Source: Symbiodinium natans (taxonomy: Eukaryota; Sar; Dinophyceae; Suessiales; Symbiodiniaceae). From it: a stretch of DNA of 64,000 nucleotides. Shown piece by piece: positions 45,601 to 55,334 of the stretch. The stretch lies in contig CAJNDS010000765.1 of the NCBI GenBank assembly GCA_905221605.1, positions 1-64,000 of the forward strand, given 5' to 3'. Below the pieces are notes generated by a model. That model saw only the letters and a program-made list of their open reading frames with translations. It had not been told where the DNA came from and did no database searches. Positions within the stretch are counted from its first letter, which is position 1. Each line of letters starts with the position of its first letter. The translations under genes and the position numbers were made by a program.

Positions 45601-48600
45601 TCGTTCGGAGACCAGGCAGCAACTCATCTAGTGTCAGTGGGTGTCGGGCGCATCTGCGGTTGTGGAGGACGGCCAGGTCGAGACTGAATCGTCTTGGGAT
45701 GTCGCAACCGCCGGCTACGGAGCTTCTGATTGCCCTTGAGGAAGTTCTAGCGCCAATGGAGCGCAAGTTTGAGACACTTCGTTTTGCTCTTCAAAATGCT
45801 CGCTTGTCGCACGGTGTCCGACAGCCAACTGCGTCCGGGATTGCTGAGTTTGAAAAGCTTGCAGAACAAGAGTTGTTACTGCTAGATCAGGATGAGCGGG
45901 TTAGAGTGGCATCTTCCACCGATGTCCGGGTGGCTTCAGCGGCTGACGCAGTCAAGGTCAAACCATGCCACTTCTTCAACAAGCCTGGCGGGTGCAATCG
46001 CAATCCTTGTCCATTTGCGCATATCCCACGGGAGAAGTCCACGCCTGACAAGCCATCACCAAAGCCTAAACCAAAGCCAAAGCCTAAAGCAAAGCCAAAG
46101 CCCAGCCCAAAAAGGGAAGACGGCCAGCACCCTAATGCCAAACCTAAGGCAGATCCAAAGGCCAAAGCTAAAGCAGCAGCAGCCAAGGCCGACAAGCCGG
46201 TTGTAGAGATCATCACGTCAATGATGCAAGTGTCGCCTGAAGCAGCAACGGCTATCAATGCACTTGGTCCTGATAACGGTTCAGGGGGTTTGCCGTGGGT
46301 GTTAGTTGACTCCGGTGCAAATCAGATTCTTCGTCCTTGGAATGAGCAAGCGGAGAAAGATCTGGAAGGTGCGGCGCCTCTCTTGGTGACTCTGGCTAGT
46401 GGAGAGCAGAGGCAAGGCTGGAGAACAGTCGAAGGTGAAGTGATGTTGCCAAAGCAATCGGGCAATGATCATCAGCATCACCCGTGGATCTTGCCGGTCA
46501 CTCGGTTGGTTAAGGATCTTGGCTATCAAGTAGTATGGTCAGAATCAGGAGCCGAGTTGATATCACCCCACGGAAAGCACATTCAGTGTCACTCGTATCA
46601 TGATTTGCCTTACATCAGGTGGAAAGATTTCATCCCGATTCGCAGACAGCTTGCTCACAAGTACCGCTCACGGAATGCCACAGTGAATCAAGCAGATGCG
46701 AGCTCTCCTTGTGAGTGCGACTCTGTAGATGCAGAATGCGTTCTGCAAGATGCTTCTCTGTGGTTAGGGGACTGCGAGTCAAGCATCGCTTCCGTCCGCA
46801 AAGTCCAAATGCAGGCGGTTGAAAGCCTGGCAAGAACTCTTCTGCCCCAGTGTGAGGTCTCAAAGCCATCTGAGCTTGGAGATTTCTTGGAAATGGTGCT
46901 TCGCGAATTGCCCTACAAGTCGCGTCATGTTCGTCGCGATGCTACAGTGCTTGACGGGGGTAGGTGCAACAGCATTGTGTTTGGGTTGTATCAGCATGGA
47001 GGCTTCATCGGCCTCACAACGGCCACGTATCAACTGCCAGAAACAGCCGAATTCATCAATGCTGTTCTCGCACGACAACTGCCTGAAAACGCTCGTTGGA
47101 CTTCGGTTCAGATTGGGATGAACACCAGGGCCAGCCCGCATCGAGACACTCGCAACACCGGTCCCTCATACCTCAGATCGTTTGGTGAGTTCAGCGGGGG
47201 AAGACTGTGGGTTCAAGATTCGGGAGGTGATGTCGATGCAGTGATTCATGGAGTGTCAATGACAGGAAGCATGCATTCTACATATGGTCATTGGTTGAAG
47301 TTGGATGCCAAGGGACTGTACCATGCTGTGGAGCAATTTGTGGGCACACGTGTATCAGTCAGCGTGTACGTGACAGGATCGGGTAAACTCGTGACATCTG
47401 AGATGGGACAGGTCCTGGAACGCTTGAAATTCCGAGTCCCAGAGACCCATGCAGGAAGTCACAATCCCTCACGCGTGGCCACAGTGCAGGACGTCGTTCA
47501 GACAGCCCCAGAAGTCACGCGCATAGCATTCAGTCTGATTTTTCCAAGTCAAGTGCCCTGTTCCCAGATCTGCAAATCAGCTGTCCCGCTTGAGGAGGAG
47601 CCACCTGTCAAGATCTGCTTCGGGCCATTGGCCGGACCTTCAGGACAGAAGGATGAGCATGCACGATGCGGACACACTCCAGCCCGCCCAGACTGCGAAG
47701 CATGCCAAGAGTCGCTTGGGTTACGACGTATGCACCGTAAGGTCAGCATTGATACAAGGACAACGGCAGTGCTTAGTTTGGACGTCACTGGACCACATCC
47801 CAAAGCGCTGGAAACCGAAGCTACATATGCGCTCGTTGCTGTGGCAGCTTTGAGTGACGGACTGAACCTCGTCTACGTAGTCCCCTTGAAAGACAAGACG
47901 TCGTTGAGCGTGTTGCCGGGCACGATGAAAGTCTTGTCAATGCTGAGATCACTTTACGGTGGATTTCTGCCCATTGCACAGATACATTCAGATTGTGAGG
48001 GCGAATTCTTGAGCACAGCTTTTCGTCGGGCAATGCTAGACGCAGGTCTCAAACAGACTACGACACAGCCGGGGGATCCCAGCCAGAACGGACGAACAGA
48101 AAGGTATATTGGTTTGACCAAGACCCGGACAATCGCCATGCTACAGGAAGGCAGACTGCCGCTTACTTTGTGGTCACATGTGATGGTGCATGCAGCCTTC
48201 CTTCTTCGCCAGTCTGCGCTAAGCCGCGACATTCCGGCTAAGTATCCTGCACCAGGTGATTGTGTTCTCGTTCCGGCAAAGAGCGAAGCAGTTCGTGAAG
48301 GTGGGGATTTCATTCCCAAGGTGAGGTATGGAGTGTTTCTCGGGGTTGACGAGTCAATTCCCGATGGAGCTGTGGTCGCAGTCCGTGAAGGTTCGCACAC
48401 CTCTTTCCTGCATGTGTCTGGTCCAAAGAAGTGGCGTTCACCTGGGATAAAGCGTTGGCGAATGCATGCACATCCCAACGATGGCTCAAAGGCTGTCTGG
48501 ATTTCCAGCGAGGGAGATGTGGTGTGGACAGCCCCACACCGTGAAACCATTTTGTCGTTTGAGGAGCGCAGGCCAGCTGACAGTACAAGTGATGTGGGCG

Positions 48601-51600
48601 ACTATGTCCGGAAAGGTTTTCCCGGCTGGGACGCTCAACGACACTACAACCTGTTCACACACTCTTGTGAGTCGCCTGATGAGCATGGTGAGGTCACGGA
48701 TGTGCCGCAGGGTGGCGTCGAGGTATCATGGTTCGAAATTGCTGGATTCCAGGCTGGATTGGTCAAGGAAGCTGCGAACGGGGATGATGTTTGGAAAGTG
48801 TGCGGTGATTATCTTGTCCGTAGGCATCTCACACCGAGGGTTGGGATGTTTGTCCCAGTTGAGGACGACATGTGTCCTTCTCCGAACACAACCTTATGTC
48901 CACCGAGGGTGACGGTTGTGTTAACTGAGGAGGGCCAGAGGCAAGTACTGTTTGACAGATGGGTGGAAGGAGTGCCGGATAGGCCAGCCTACTCAGATCA
49001 CCGCAAGTGGCGAGGTGTCACGTTATTCCGCATCATCAAATCAGAAGCACCCAGGACAGAGGTCGCTGAGGGAGCTGAGGCGGTCCCCGCAGCCATGGTG
49101 CAGGCATTTCAACCTCAAGAACCAAAGTCCAAAGACAGATACTGGCTCCCCGATCCCGACGCGCAGGTGCAAATGCATCGCATGGACCAGGTAGCGGAGT
49201 GTTTGGAAACAGATGCTCTTGTGAACGTTTCTGTTGATCCGCGGGAAGCTGAGAGGGCTGATGAGTCGGAAAGGGCTCGCTGGGAAGATGGTATACGTCA
49301 AGAGCTTGGGAATCTGGACGCAATGGAGGTCATGGAGCGAGTGACTGAAGAGGATCTGAGAAAGCGGAGGGCAAATGGCGAAAAAATCCCCAGGCCTTTG
49401 CCCAGCAAACTGGTCCTAGTCAAGAAGCCCCAGCCGGAAGCTGCAGAGGGTGAGGGAGGCTACAAGTACAAAGCCAGAATCGTGGTTTGTGGAAACATGC
49501 AGGCCGAAGCTGCAAAAGAAATCGGCAATCGCAGCGAGGTTCCTGATGCTTTCTTCACTCGATGCTTGTTCACACTGGCGTTGCTGAGGTGGTTCAGCTT
49601 CACCATCCTCGATGTTAATGCTGCCTTCTTATACGCTGGTCTCCCAGAAGGTGACCCAGCTATAGTGGTTGCGCCGCCGGCGCTTCTCCGACGTTGGAAG
49701 CTCGCAGGTCAAACAGAGATGTGGGTGCTGAAGAAAGCCCTATATGGGCTCAGGGCTTCGCCGCGCCAGTGGGCAAGGGAACGCAACAACACCGTGCGCA
49801 ACAAGAAAATCAGGTTGTCCGATGTCGAGGTTGCAATGTTTGCGCCCGCAGACGTTCATGAACACGTGTGGGTCCTCAAGTCCACAAAGCGAGGGATTGT
49901 CGCGTATGCTTTGTTTTACGTGGATGACATTTTGGTTGCAGCTCAGGCCGATGTGTTGCATCTTGTCAGAAGGGCCATCAAGGAATGGTGGAAGGTGAAA
50001 GATCAAGGCACACTCATCAATCCGAAGGATCCCATGTATCAGCATGACTTGCACGACGAGTTGAATCCTCAAGCCGAGCTAGGGTTTTTGGGGATGAGGC
50101 TTTCCTTTGTAGGGGAGTTTTTGGCATGTCACCAAATTCCTTACCTCAAGAGTTGTCTTGGGGAGCGCAAGTTTGGCGACATAAAAGGTTCGCAAAGTTT
50201 GCCAGCTGTCACAGAAGGAGGCGAGCCTGAGTTCGAGGATCGCAACTGTGACAGATATCGGGAGCTTGTGAGAGCATGCCAGAAAGAGGTTGGAGCGTTG
50301 CTGTGGGCGTCACAGCGCTCACGCCCGGACATCGCTGCAGTGATAGGGGTGTTAGGCTCGCAATTGGTCGTTCAACCAACTAAGGTTTTGGGGTGGTGCC
50401 ATCAGGTTTGGAGATATTTGGCTAACACTGTCGAAATCAAGTTGATGTTTCGCCAGAGTGATGCAAGTGCGATTTCCCTGAGCGTGTCTGCCGATGCTAG
50501 CTTCGCAGCAGGCGGTGATAGAAGCCGCAGCGGAGTGGCAGCCCTATTATGCGGCCAGCTCGTGCAGTGGTCGTCGGTTCGTCAGAGTCTCGCAGCTGCG
50601 AGCGCAGTGGAAGCCGAAATCCAAGCCGCCGGACTGGGATCGGTGACAGCAATAGCCGTGCTGAACCTTGTTCGAGGGCTGCTGGATGAAGGCTCGGTGA
50701 TTGAAACCGAGCTTTTGTCTGACAACACAGGATGCATAGCAAACATAACGCATGCAGTGACATCGTGGAGGAATCGTCACTACTGCGTGAAGGCAGCTGC
50801 TTTGAGAGACCAGCTTCAGGAACACAGCATTGCTTTGCGCTATTGTTCGGGCAAGCTGATCTTAGCAGATGCTCTAACAAAGATTTTGGGAAGACAAGCC
50901 CTAGAGATCGCACGGGCCGCGTTGAGACTAGCTTGACGTCAGTTTTTTGCTTTGCTTGGCACTCTGACCCCTCCTGAGGAGGAGTGTTGGACATAAGTGC
51001 TATGATCATGGTGCCATGTAGTGTCCAGTAGGGATACAGAGCACCGCTGAGGATCTGTTCTTATCAGTGTGACAACTGAAAGTCACTCAGCACATAATCG
51101 AGAAGTGTACCCAGAGCCACTTGAATATTTGTGGCTCAAGACGCTGAGCAGAAAAAGGGTTAGCGCGATGGCTGCTTGATGGGCGGAAGGGGCAATTACG
51201 CTATCAGTGACGTCAGCCGAGCCCCTCATTGATCAGGCATGTCGGGACAGGCGAGTGATTATTCAATAGTTTTTCATGGAGCATCATGGAGCATCATGTG
51301 CTTTGAGCCGATCTGCGCTGCGCTGCGTCTCGTGGGTGAATGTGCGTTTCATGAACAGTATTTAGCAGCGGTGGTAGTAACTGGTATACTGTATACTCGT
51401 ATAGTAGTAGCAGAAGGTCGCCCATGGGGAGAGTAGGGATGGACACATGAAGGAAGACCGAAGGGTAGACTTCATGAGGGGGCAGGGTCGTGTAAACATC
51501 AAGTTAAGCGTCGAGTAAAACATCATGTTAAGCGTCCAGTGCGCATCCAGTCCAAAGGCACATGCAGGGGACATTCCGCCATGCATTTTCCGGCCGCTGC

Positions 51601-53292
51601 AAAATGCACCGGGCCCTCCCCCCCCGGCGTCATGTGCTGTGAGGGGTAAGGCAGTTGTCCTTTCCGGAAGCCCTCCATGCAACTTTCCAGCTGCCGCAAA
51701 ATGCACAGGGCCCCGCCCTAATTTCATGCGGTTCGGAAAACTTCAAATGCGCCGCCTCAAACAAGAGAAGGTCTTAAATCTTTGAAGGCAATCTCAACTT
51801 TAAAGTTTAGCAAGAGAATCCCAAACCTGCAAAGAATGGCCTTGAAGATCGAAAGAGCGTAGTTGAGTTTACTTTTTCCCTAAACCCTAAACCCTAAATT
51901 TTAGGTCAGGCCTGAAAGGCCTCAAGCCGAGCCCTAAGGAGTTAGGAAAAACAACACAGGAAAACTAATCATTCTAAACGGAAAGGCCAAAAAAGAAACC
52001 CTGAGAAGCTTGGAAGACAAAACAATCTAAACAGAAAAACCAAAAAGAAGCCCTAAGGAACAATGTCTAACATTCTTAGCAAACAAAAAGACATCTCAAG
52101 AAGTGAGAAGAAACACAGGAATACATAACATTCTTAACCAAAAACAAACCCTAGGGAGTAGCGAATAAAGCCAGCAAGAACAGCAGGGCGCACACTGGAG
52201 TCTGAAAACGGCGCTCTTTTCGACACGCGCCGGGTCCAATAAACATCATGTTCACTGGACAAGGAAGTCCCGGGGGACCCCCTAAATATGCACACTGATG
52301 TTTACTCGAATGCCCCTTCCCTTCATGACGACCAACTCCGACTAGGCATTCGCAAGCTGAATAGGTCTCTTTGATGTTCTCTCAGCTAGCATACACTAGG
52401 CGAAAACAGCACTAAGCAGATGAGAATTAAGGACAGTAGCAAAGGACCGAGGCCAAGTAGCCGAGAGCGCACTTTGCTGTTGCAGGTGGGCAGGCTTCAT
52501 TTCCTAGCAGAAACAACGCGTACGGACAGAGCCAGTGGCCAGGGAATCAAAATAGTTTCTACAAACCATCAAGGGGAGCTTCCAAACTGAGCCAAGAATG
52601 AAATTTCGGGAGTTCGTCTCGCGTCAAGAAAGTAAGTATTCGCACAGAGAGAAAGAAGAAACGATCAACAATCACCGGATCCTGGCAACGCACCTCAGGC
52701 ATGAAGAAAACACATCAAGCAGGGGATGAGGGAAGCGGCATGCAGGTGAACCGAGCACAGTGGCCATTGTCATCTCCTGGGGCCTGGGTTGGGTGGAGAC
52801 TCGCTCATACCAATGAAGCATGGACCCACGTGCTGAAAGAATCGACCATCAAGTTGCACTGTGAATCGGGGAGAGGTGAGGGGCCTCAAAAGAAGGCAAA
52901 ACAAATCGGCAGAGAAGCAGCCGGCCACTGCTCCAGCAACAGTTTTTCCTCGCCTTGGACTCGGACACAAATCCGAAGCTCGCTTGCACTTGCGGCAGCT
53001 TCCCTCCTCTTCCCACGGTCCCCCCCAGTCGAAATGTGAGATTTTGCGCGAGGCCCGGCGCTGGGAGCTGCTCCCGCCTGTTGCAGCGAGCCCCGGAGCG
53101 CGGCACCTGCACGCCGCGGCCTTCGACTCCGCCTCCGGGTCCTGGCTCCTCTTCGGCGGGGAAAGCGAAGGCGGCGGCCTCGGAGAGCTTTTCTCGTCTG
53201 CCGCACGGGGCCCCCACAGACCGACCCAAAGCCCGAAGAGCGAGGTGGGACACGTCTGGACGAGCTCTGGGCCTTGGACCTCTTCGAGGCCG
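39657..53292 (+). CDS. Kelch-repeat protein gene, multi-exon, split by a copia insertion
   Basis: Short GC-rich exons, each encoding part of a Kelch blade, lie in order on the plus strand. The first half of a blade (W..L....P.R..HSA....LLVFGG) appears at about 39670-39795, 40100-40205, 40370-40495, 41680-41810, 42535-42640 and 53055-53170; the second half (L.D.W.F.LEA) at about 39957-40008, 40265-40303, 40697-40750, 42420-42475, 42753-42795 and 53246-53290. Examples are GHSAVVDAASRRLLVFGG, YLNDVWAFGLEA, FHTSACAAGQLLVFGG, LGDLWMFDLEAEG and LDELWALDLFEAG. This gives about six blades, enough for one beta-propeller, which usually acts as a protein-binding scaffold. Frames differ between exons and exact splice sites are unresolved, so ends are approximate. 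The intron after 42795 holds a whole copia element (43135-51268). No N- or C-terminal partner domain is seen. Decay into a pseudogene cannot be excluded. Confidence 0.75.
43135..43418 (+). repeat. 5' LTR of copia element 2
   Basis: 284 bp, starts TGTTGGACATAAG and ends TTATTCAATA, so the 3' end is TA rather than CA. The boundary is set by the GTTTT target duplication and by the first base at which the two copies diverge. It contains a 7-bp inverted pair GAGCCAC/GTGGCTC (43264-43287) and the first ATG of the polyprotein (43389). Confidence 0.92.
43389..50936 (+). CDS. gag-pol: Copia polyprotein with oxygenase-like domain, element 2
   Basis: 2515 residues. The first ATG lies inside the 5' LTR; a later ATG (MVPTVAL, just past the primer site) is an alternative. 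In order: coiled-coil N-terminus; Gly/Ala/Gln/Val repeats (about 300-465); a Gag core with W..SLALDLWLQQM, as in dinoflagellate copia; a CCCH finger C860-x8-C869-x4-C874-x3-H878 instead of a CCHC knuckle, then Lys/Pro repeats; protease VDSGA (D974); a 2OG-Fe(II) oxygenase-like domain (about 1180-1330) with HRD (H1251, D1253), EFSGGRLWV, H1312 and R1321; integrase with a His/Cys region (HARCGHTPARPDCEAC) and D1465/D1535/E1571, the last pair in D-35-E spacing; reverse transcriptase with LDVNAAF (D2075) and YVDD (D2179/D2180); RNase H with SADASF, AVEAEIQ and LSDNTG. Gag builds the particle and Pol copies and integrates the element. The oxygenase-like domain may act on nucleic acid or protein, which is not determined. 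Confidence 0.95.
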   Translation: MSGQASDYSIGYESNAMVPTVALGTANSADSHSVLARVRQSMEFVIPPEVLNQFSTWGGSQNQQDTAVMLQELFRRTEVLGRAAQQIPLSLSEQVATDVEMRMQGFTSRLDDMASHLRNLEMASDHAFRDVRQAQARLKHDVDELAQSQLELRKQMAQIVDRLDAIELVVVKDVEQLTIRMSLCQESLEENLSSASQLEDRLDACQDMMNEQANLLDDLQCKWRQFQEPPQTPPRSAEQFPLSPEVLSCSPRLTSAGRDELSHRFTLHDASPWTWTAGQHSQGDADFHPWFDARLLRECPPLPGATGAQGMQVPSGVQVQAGATGAQGMQVPSGAQGMQVPSGVQVQAGATGAQGMQVPSGAQGMQVPSGIQVQAGATGAPGLQVPSGVQVQAVPSGKQVQAGATGAQGMQVPSGVQVQAVPSGVQVHAGAPGAQGMQVPSGAQAQASAADARGMQVPSGVEVPPGLQAFTGDLRMQGMQVPSCVQPPFGTLVQARAGHTHGASAAGPLPTLTAESVITSHWSQVAPTEPVHQMTETAPQTSFRRQDQAPSDTSDGMSTRPLGFQSLQQEAEQASLHAATAAAFEAKGQDDWKCLRQAPQLLIAAERTWEKSLALDLWLQQMGVCANAVSPAMAQHWEWVLKTAQDLHKRTQSLSVADRVLLSDAFESGVSGVRIPDGQAVHENKLLLTLMNVLPSDIKRPLLEGRPNSSPSSVELLHQTYEWFSPGGKEDCRSLLDFVRRPGSNSSSVSGCRAHLRLWRTARSRLNRLGMSQPPATELLIALEEVLAPMERKFETLRFALQNARLSHGVRQPTASGIAEFEKLAEQELLLLDQDERVRVASSTDVRVASAADAVKVKPCHFFNKPGGCNRNPCPFAHIPREKSTPDKPSPKPKPKPKPKAKPKPSPKREDGQHPNAKPKADPKAKAKAAAAKADKPVVEIITSMMQVSPEAATAINALGPDNGSGGLPWVLVDSGANQILRPWNEQAEKDLEGAAPLLVTLASGEQRQGWRTVEGEVMLPKQSGNDHQHHPWILPVTRLVKDLGYQVVWSESGAELISPHGKHIQCHSYHDLPYIRWKDFIPIRRQLAHKYRSRNATVNQADASSPCECDSVDAECVLQDASLWLGDCESSIASVRKVQMQAVESLARTLLPQCEVSKPSELGDFLEMVLRELPYKSRHVRRDATVLDGGRCNSIVFGLYQHGGFIGLTTATYQLPETAEFINAVLARQLPENARWTSVQIGMNTRASPHRDTRNTGPSYLRSFGEFSGGRLWVQDSGGDVDAVIHGVSMTGSMHSTYGHWLKLDAKGLYHAVEQFVGTRVSVSVYVTGSGKLVTSEMGQVLERLKFRVPETHAGSHNPSRVATVQDVVQTAPEVTRIAFSLIFPSQVPCSQICKSAVPLEEEPPVKICFGPLAGPSGQKDEHARCGHTPARPDCEACQESLGLRRMHRKVSIDTRTTAVLSLDVTGPHPKALETEATYALVAVAALSDGLNLVYVVPLKDKTSLSVLPGTMKVLSMLRSLYGGFLPIAQIHSDCEGEFLSTAFRRAMLDAGLKQTTTQPGDPSQNGRTERYIGLTKTRTIAMLQEGRLPLTLWSHVMVHAAFLLRQSALSRDIPAKYPAPGDCVLVPAKSEAVREGGDFIPKVRYGVFLGVDESIPDGAVVAVREGSHTSFLHVSGPKKWRSPGIKRWRMHAHPNDGSKAVWISSEGDVVWTAPHRETILSFEERRPADSTSDVGDYVRKGFPGWDAQRHYNLFTHSCESPDEHGEVTDVPQGGVEVSWFEIAGFQAGLVKEAANGDDVWKVCGDYLVRRHLTPRVGMFVPVEDDMCPSPNTTLCPPRVTVVLTEEGQRQVLFDRWVEGVPDRPAYSDHRKWRGVTLFRIIKSEAPRTEVAEGAEAVPAAMVQAFQPQEPKSKDRYWLPDPDAQVQMHRMDQVAECLETDALVNVSVDPREAERADESERARWEDGIRQELGNLDAMEVMERVTEEDLRKRRANGEKIPRPLPSKLVLVKKPQPEAAEGEGGYKYKARIVVCGNMQAEAAKEIGNRSEVPDAFFTRCLFTLALLRWFSFTILDVNAAFLYAGLPEGDPAIVVAPPALLRRWKLAGQTEMWVLKKALYGLRASPRQWARERNNTVRNKKIRLSDVEVAMFAPADVHEHVWVLKSTKRGIVAYALFYVDDILVAAQADVLHLVRRAIKEWWKVKDQGTLINPKDPMYQHDLHDELNPQAELGFLGMRLSFVGEFLACHQIPYLKSCLGERKFGDIKGSQSLPAVTEGGEPEFEDRNCDRYRELVRACQKEVGALLWASQRSRPDIAAVIGVLGSQLVVQPTKVLGWCHQVWRYLANTVEIKLMFRQSDASAISLSVSADASFAAGGDRSRSGVAALLCGQLVQWSSVRQSLAAASAVEAEIQAAGLGSVTAIAVLNLVRGLLDEGSVIETELLSDNTGCIANITHAVTSWRNRHYCVKAAALRDQLQEHSIALRYCSGKLILADALTKILGRQALEIARAALRLA
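43419..43435 (+). promoter_or_regulatory. Primer-binding site pairing with an internal tRNA-Met fragment
   Basis: GGTTATGAGTCCAACGC follows the 5' LTR without a gap. It lacks the TGG start that pairs with a tRNA CCA end. Its complement, GCGTTGGACTCATAACC, reads as a tRNA anticodon arm with the loop CTCATAA typical of elongator tRNA-Met. Drosophila copia is known to use a cleaved 5' half of initiator tRNA-Met with a GGTTATGGGC... site. This site therefore suggests half-tRNA priming, here with a different tRNA-Met. Confidence 0.7.
44288..44780 (+). repeat. In-frame minisatellite in Gag of element 2
   Basis: Imperfect repeats built from GGTGCCACAGGCGCGCAAGG and TATGCAGGTGCCTTCAGG, coding for GATGAQGMQVPSG-type units about eight times. 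Unit order varies, as expected from slippage or unequal exchange. The antisense strand gives long false frames. Confidence 0.9.
50976..50984 (+). promoter_or_regulatory. Polypurine tract of copia element 2
   Basis: GAGGAGGAG directly abuts the 3' LTR at 50985, 40 bp after the polyprotein stop. It is the expected primer for plus-strand DNA synthesis. Confidence 0.8.
50985..51268 (+). repeat. 3' LTR of copia element 2
   Basis: Identical by reading to 43135-43418. Followed by GTTTT. The ATG and first ten codons of the polyprotein recur here and read into host DNA. Confidence 0.92.
51274..53040. other. Remainder of the Kelch-gene intron downstream of element 2
   Basis: No gene is recognised. 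51575-51720 contains an imperfect direct repeat (CATGCATTTTCCGGCCGCTG and CATGCAACTTTCCAGCTGCC, each followed by CAAAATGCAC). 51884-51900 is a short CCCTAAA run, telomere-like in reverse orientation. The rest is A-rich. Confidence 0.45.
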
Positions 53293-55120
53293 GAGAGGGA
53301 CATCGAGACGGGGAAAGGAAAGAAGGAATCTACGAATCTACGAAGCCCCAAAAACCAACCTGAACCTAGAAGCTTGAGACAATTTGAGACCTACATAAAC
53401 CCTGACAACCCTAATAATGCCTCACAAAAAACCAAGGCCCTCAGCTGTAAGAAAATCAACCCTAGACAAAACCTAAATCCTTATCAGCCCTAAGAACCCT
53501 ACAAAACCAAAGCCATACGCCCGAGGGCGAAACCCTGCAAAGCCCCAAGCACCCTAAGCCACAAGATTTCCAAAGCAAAACTTATAACAGAAAACAACCA
53601 ACAACAAAAGAAAACATCCTGGCTTTCAGGGGGGGTCCTCACTCAGACACCTGCACGATTGCGTGGGGCAGCTCTGCACAACACAGAACGCCACGGAGCC
53701 CAATATTCGTGTGCTTGGAGGGCGGCGACGGCGCAGCTGCGACAAAGAAGTGTGCCAGACCCACAAACGCAGGGCGCAGAAGCGTTTCTGGAGCACGCAT
53801 GCCTGACGCGTGAGAAAAAGTCGGGGCAAGCTCCGGGCTTGCCCCTTCTTCGACATATCCGCGGCATTCCGTATGATTCCATGGCAATCTCGGAAACCTC
53901 CCTCTGCGCAACACATCAAATACAAGCGGATGTGAAGGAGTTGAACTCATGCTTGCAAATGCTTCGCGCCGTCCGCCTCGACAGCCCTGCAGTGTGCTGG
54001 GGCTGAAGCCAGACAACATGTGCCGTGGTCATGCTGCTATGTGCATGGGCGACTCGCTCTGCGCTCTGGCAAACATCATGAGAGGCAAAGGATCCCAAGC
54101 AGCACGGTTCCTACCTCCAGGTTCTGATGATGCCCGTAGGTGTGAACTTCCTCCGGGAGAGTTTCTAACAGTTCCTCGTGCTCCATTGTGTTGTTGATTG
54201 ATCTCAGGCAAGACCTTGGTTGTGCTCTTAAGGAGATCGTCATGAGGTGGCCCACAGGTTCCTGGTTACGAAAAGCGAGATACCGTGCGGACAAAAGTGA
54301 GCACGCAGAAGCGCTGCCAAGTCTAGTTGGCGGTGATGACATCGTAGAGTCGGAGTGCGAACTGCCAACGCCTGCTGGTAGTCAAAATTTCCCTGTACCG
54401 ATCACTTGCAAATACCAGGTCTACCGCCTAAATGGAAAATGCCAGGAGCTTTTTTGAATTACCCGCATGGCAGGCAGACCGCATGTTCGACTGGCTGTGC
54501 TGTTCTTCGTCATGACTTCTCCGAATGTGTTGAGTATGTTTGCGTATTTTGCAATCCGCGCAATATCAGTAAGAAGTATTGAATGAAGATGATGTCTTGT
54601 CTATGTTGCTCTTGACTAGTCGTCTGCGGCCAACAAGCTTTTGAAGAGTTTGGCAGAAGCACAGGATGTGAAATCAAGAGCTCTTCAGACAAACAGCCCG
54701 CGGTTCAAGCCGCAGGGCTGGCACACCGGGCAGCGACCCGACTGGAAGTCTCAAGTCAAAGCCTTCACACAGGAAGACCGATTCCTGGGTTGGCATGGCT
54801 GTGGCAATACAAATGACATTACGTTGACACCGCGCCTACATCACATATCTGATTTCCTTTGACTTTTACACCACAATGACATCGCATTTACTCTGCATTT
54901 ACATGGCATTGACCTGATTGCATCTACAACTGTGCAGTGGACACACCCAGGACATCTTTCCGTGACTTTGCTGTTTGTGTCTTCTTCCATATCTGGAAGA
55001 GGTCATTCTGCAGATGGCGTTCCGGAGGCGCTTGGGATCCAATCTGCTTGAGCACGATGCACAAAAACAAGAAAGTAAGTATCTGGTTTGAGGTGCTGCG
55101 CGCTTGGACGTGTTCTGTTT
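53293..55120. other. Spacer between the Kelch and Roco genes
   Basis: CCCTAA-like degenerate words at 53390-53580, then anonymous DNA with short ORFs. Early Roco exons (for example leucine-rich repeats, common in the family) could lie here or further upstream, but none was recognised. Confidence 0.4.
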
Positions 55121-55124
55121 GCAG

Positions 55125-55285
55125 AGAGAAGTCAGGCGAGCACGTCACGTTGTCCAAAGCCAGGTGGCAAGAACACGGCGAAGAGCCCCTGGCAGTGGTC
55201 AGGCTCTGCTTCGTGGGCAAAGGGCGCGTGGGAAAGACCTCGACGCTGAGGCCTTGCGAGGGGTGGTGTGTGTGTGTGTGTGTAT

Positions 55286-55334
<49 letters not shown>

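Larger units (their letters stand above)
43135..51268 (+). mobile_element. Complete Ty1/copia element with 2OG-Fe(II) oxygenase-like domain (element 2)
   Basis: 8134 bp with LTRs 43135-43418 and 50985-51268 (284 bp each, identical by reading, TGTTGG...CAATA) and the 5-bp duplication GTTTT at 43130-43134 and 51269-51273. The primer-binding site follows the 5' LTR at 43419 and the polypurine tract GAGGAGGAG ends at 50984. One uninterrupted frame (43389-50936) encodes Gag, protease, an added oxygenase-like domain, integrase, reverse transcriptase and RNase H in Copia order. Identical LTRs and an intact frame point to a recent, possibly active insertion. It lies in sense orientation in an intron of the Kelch gene. 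Confidence 0.95.
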
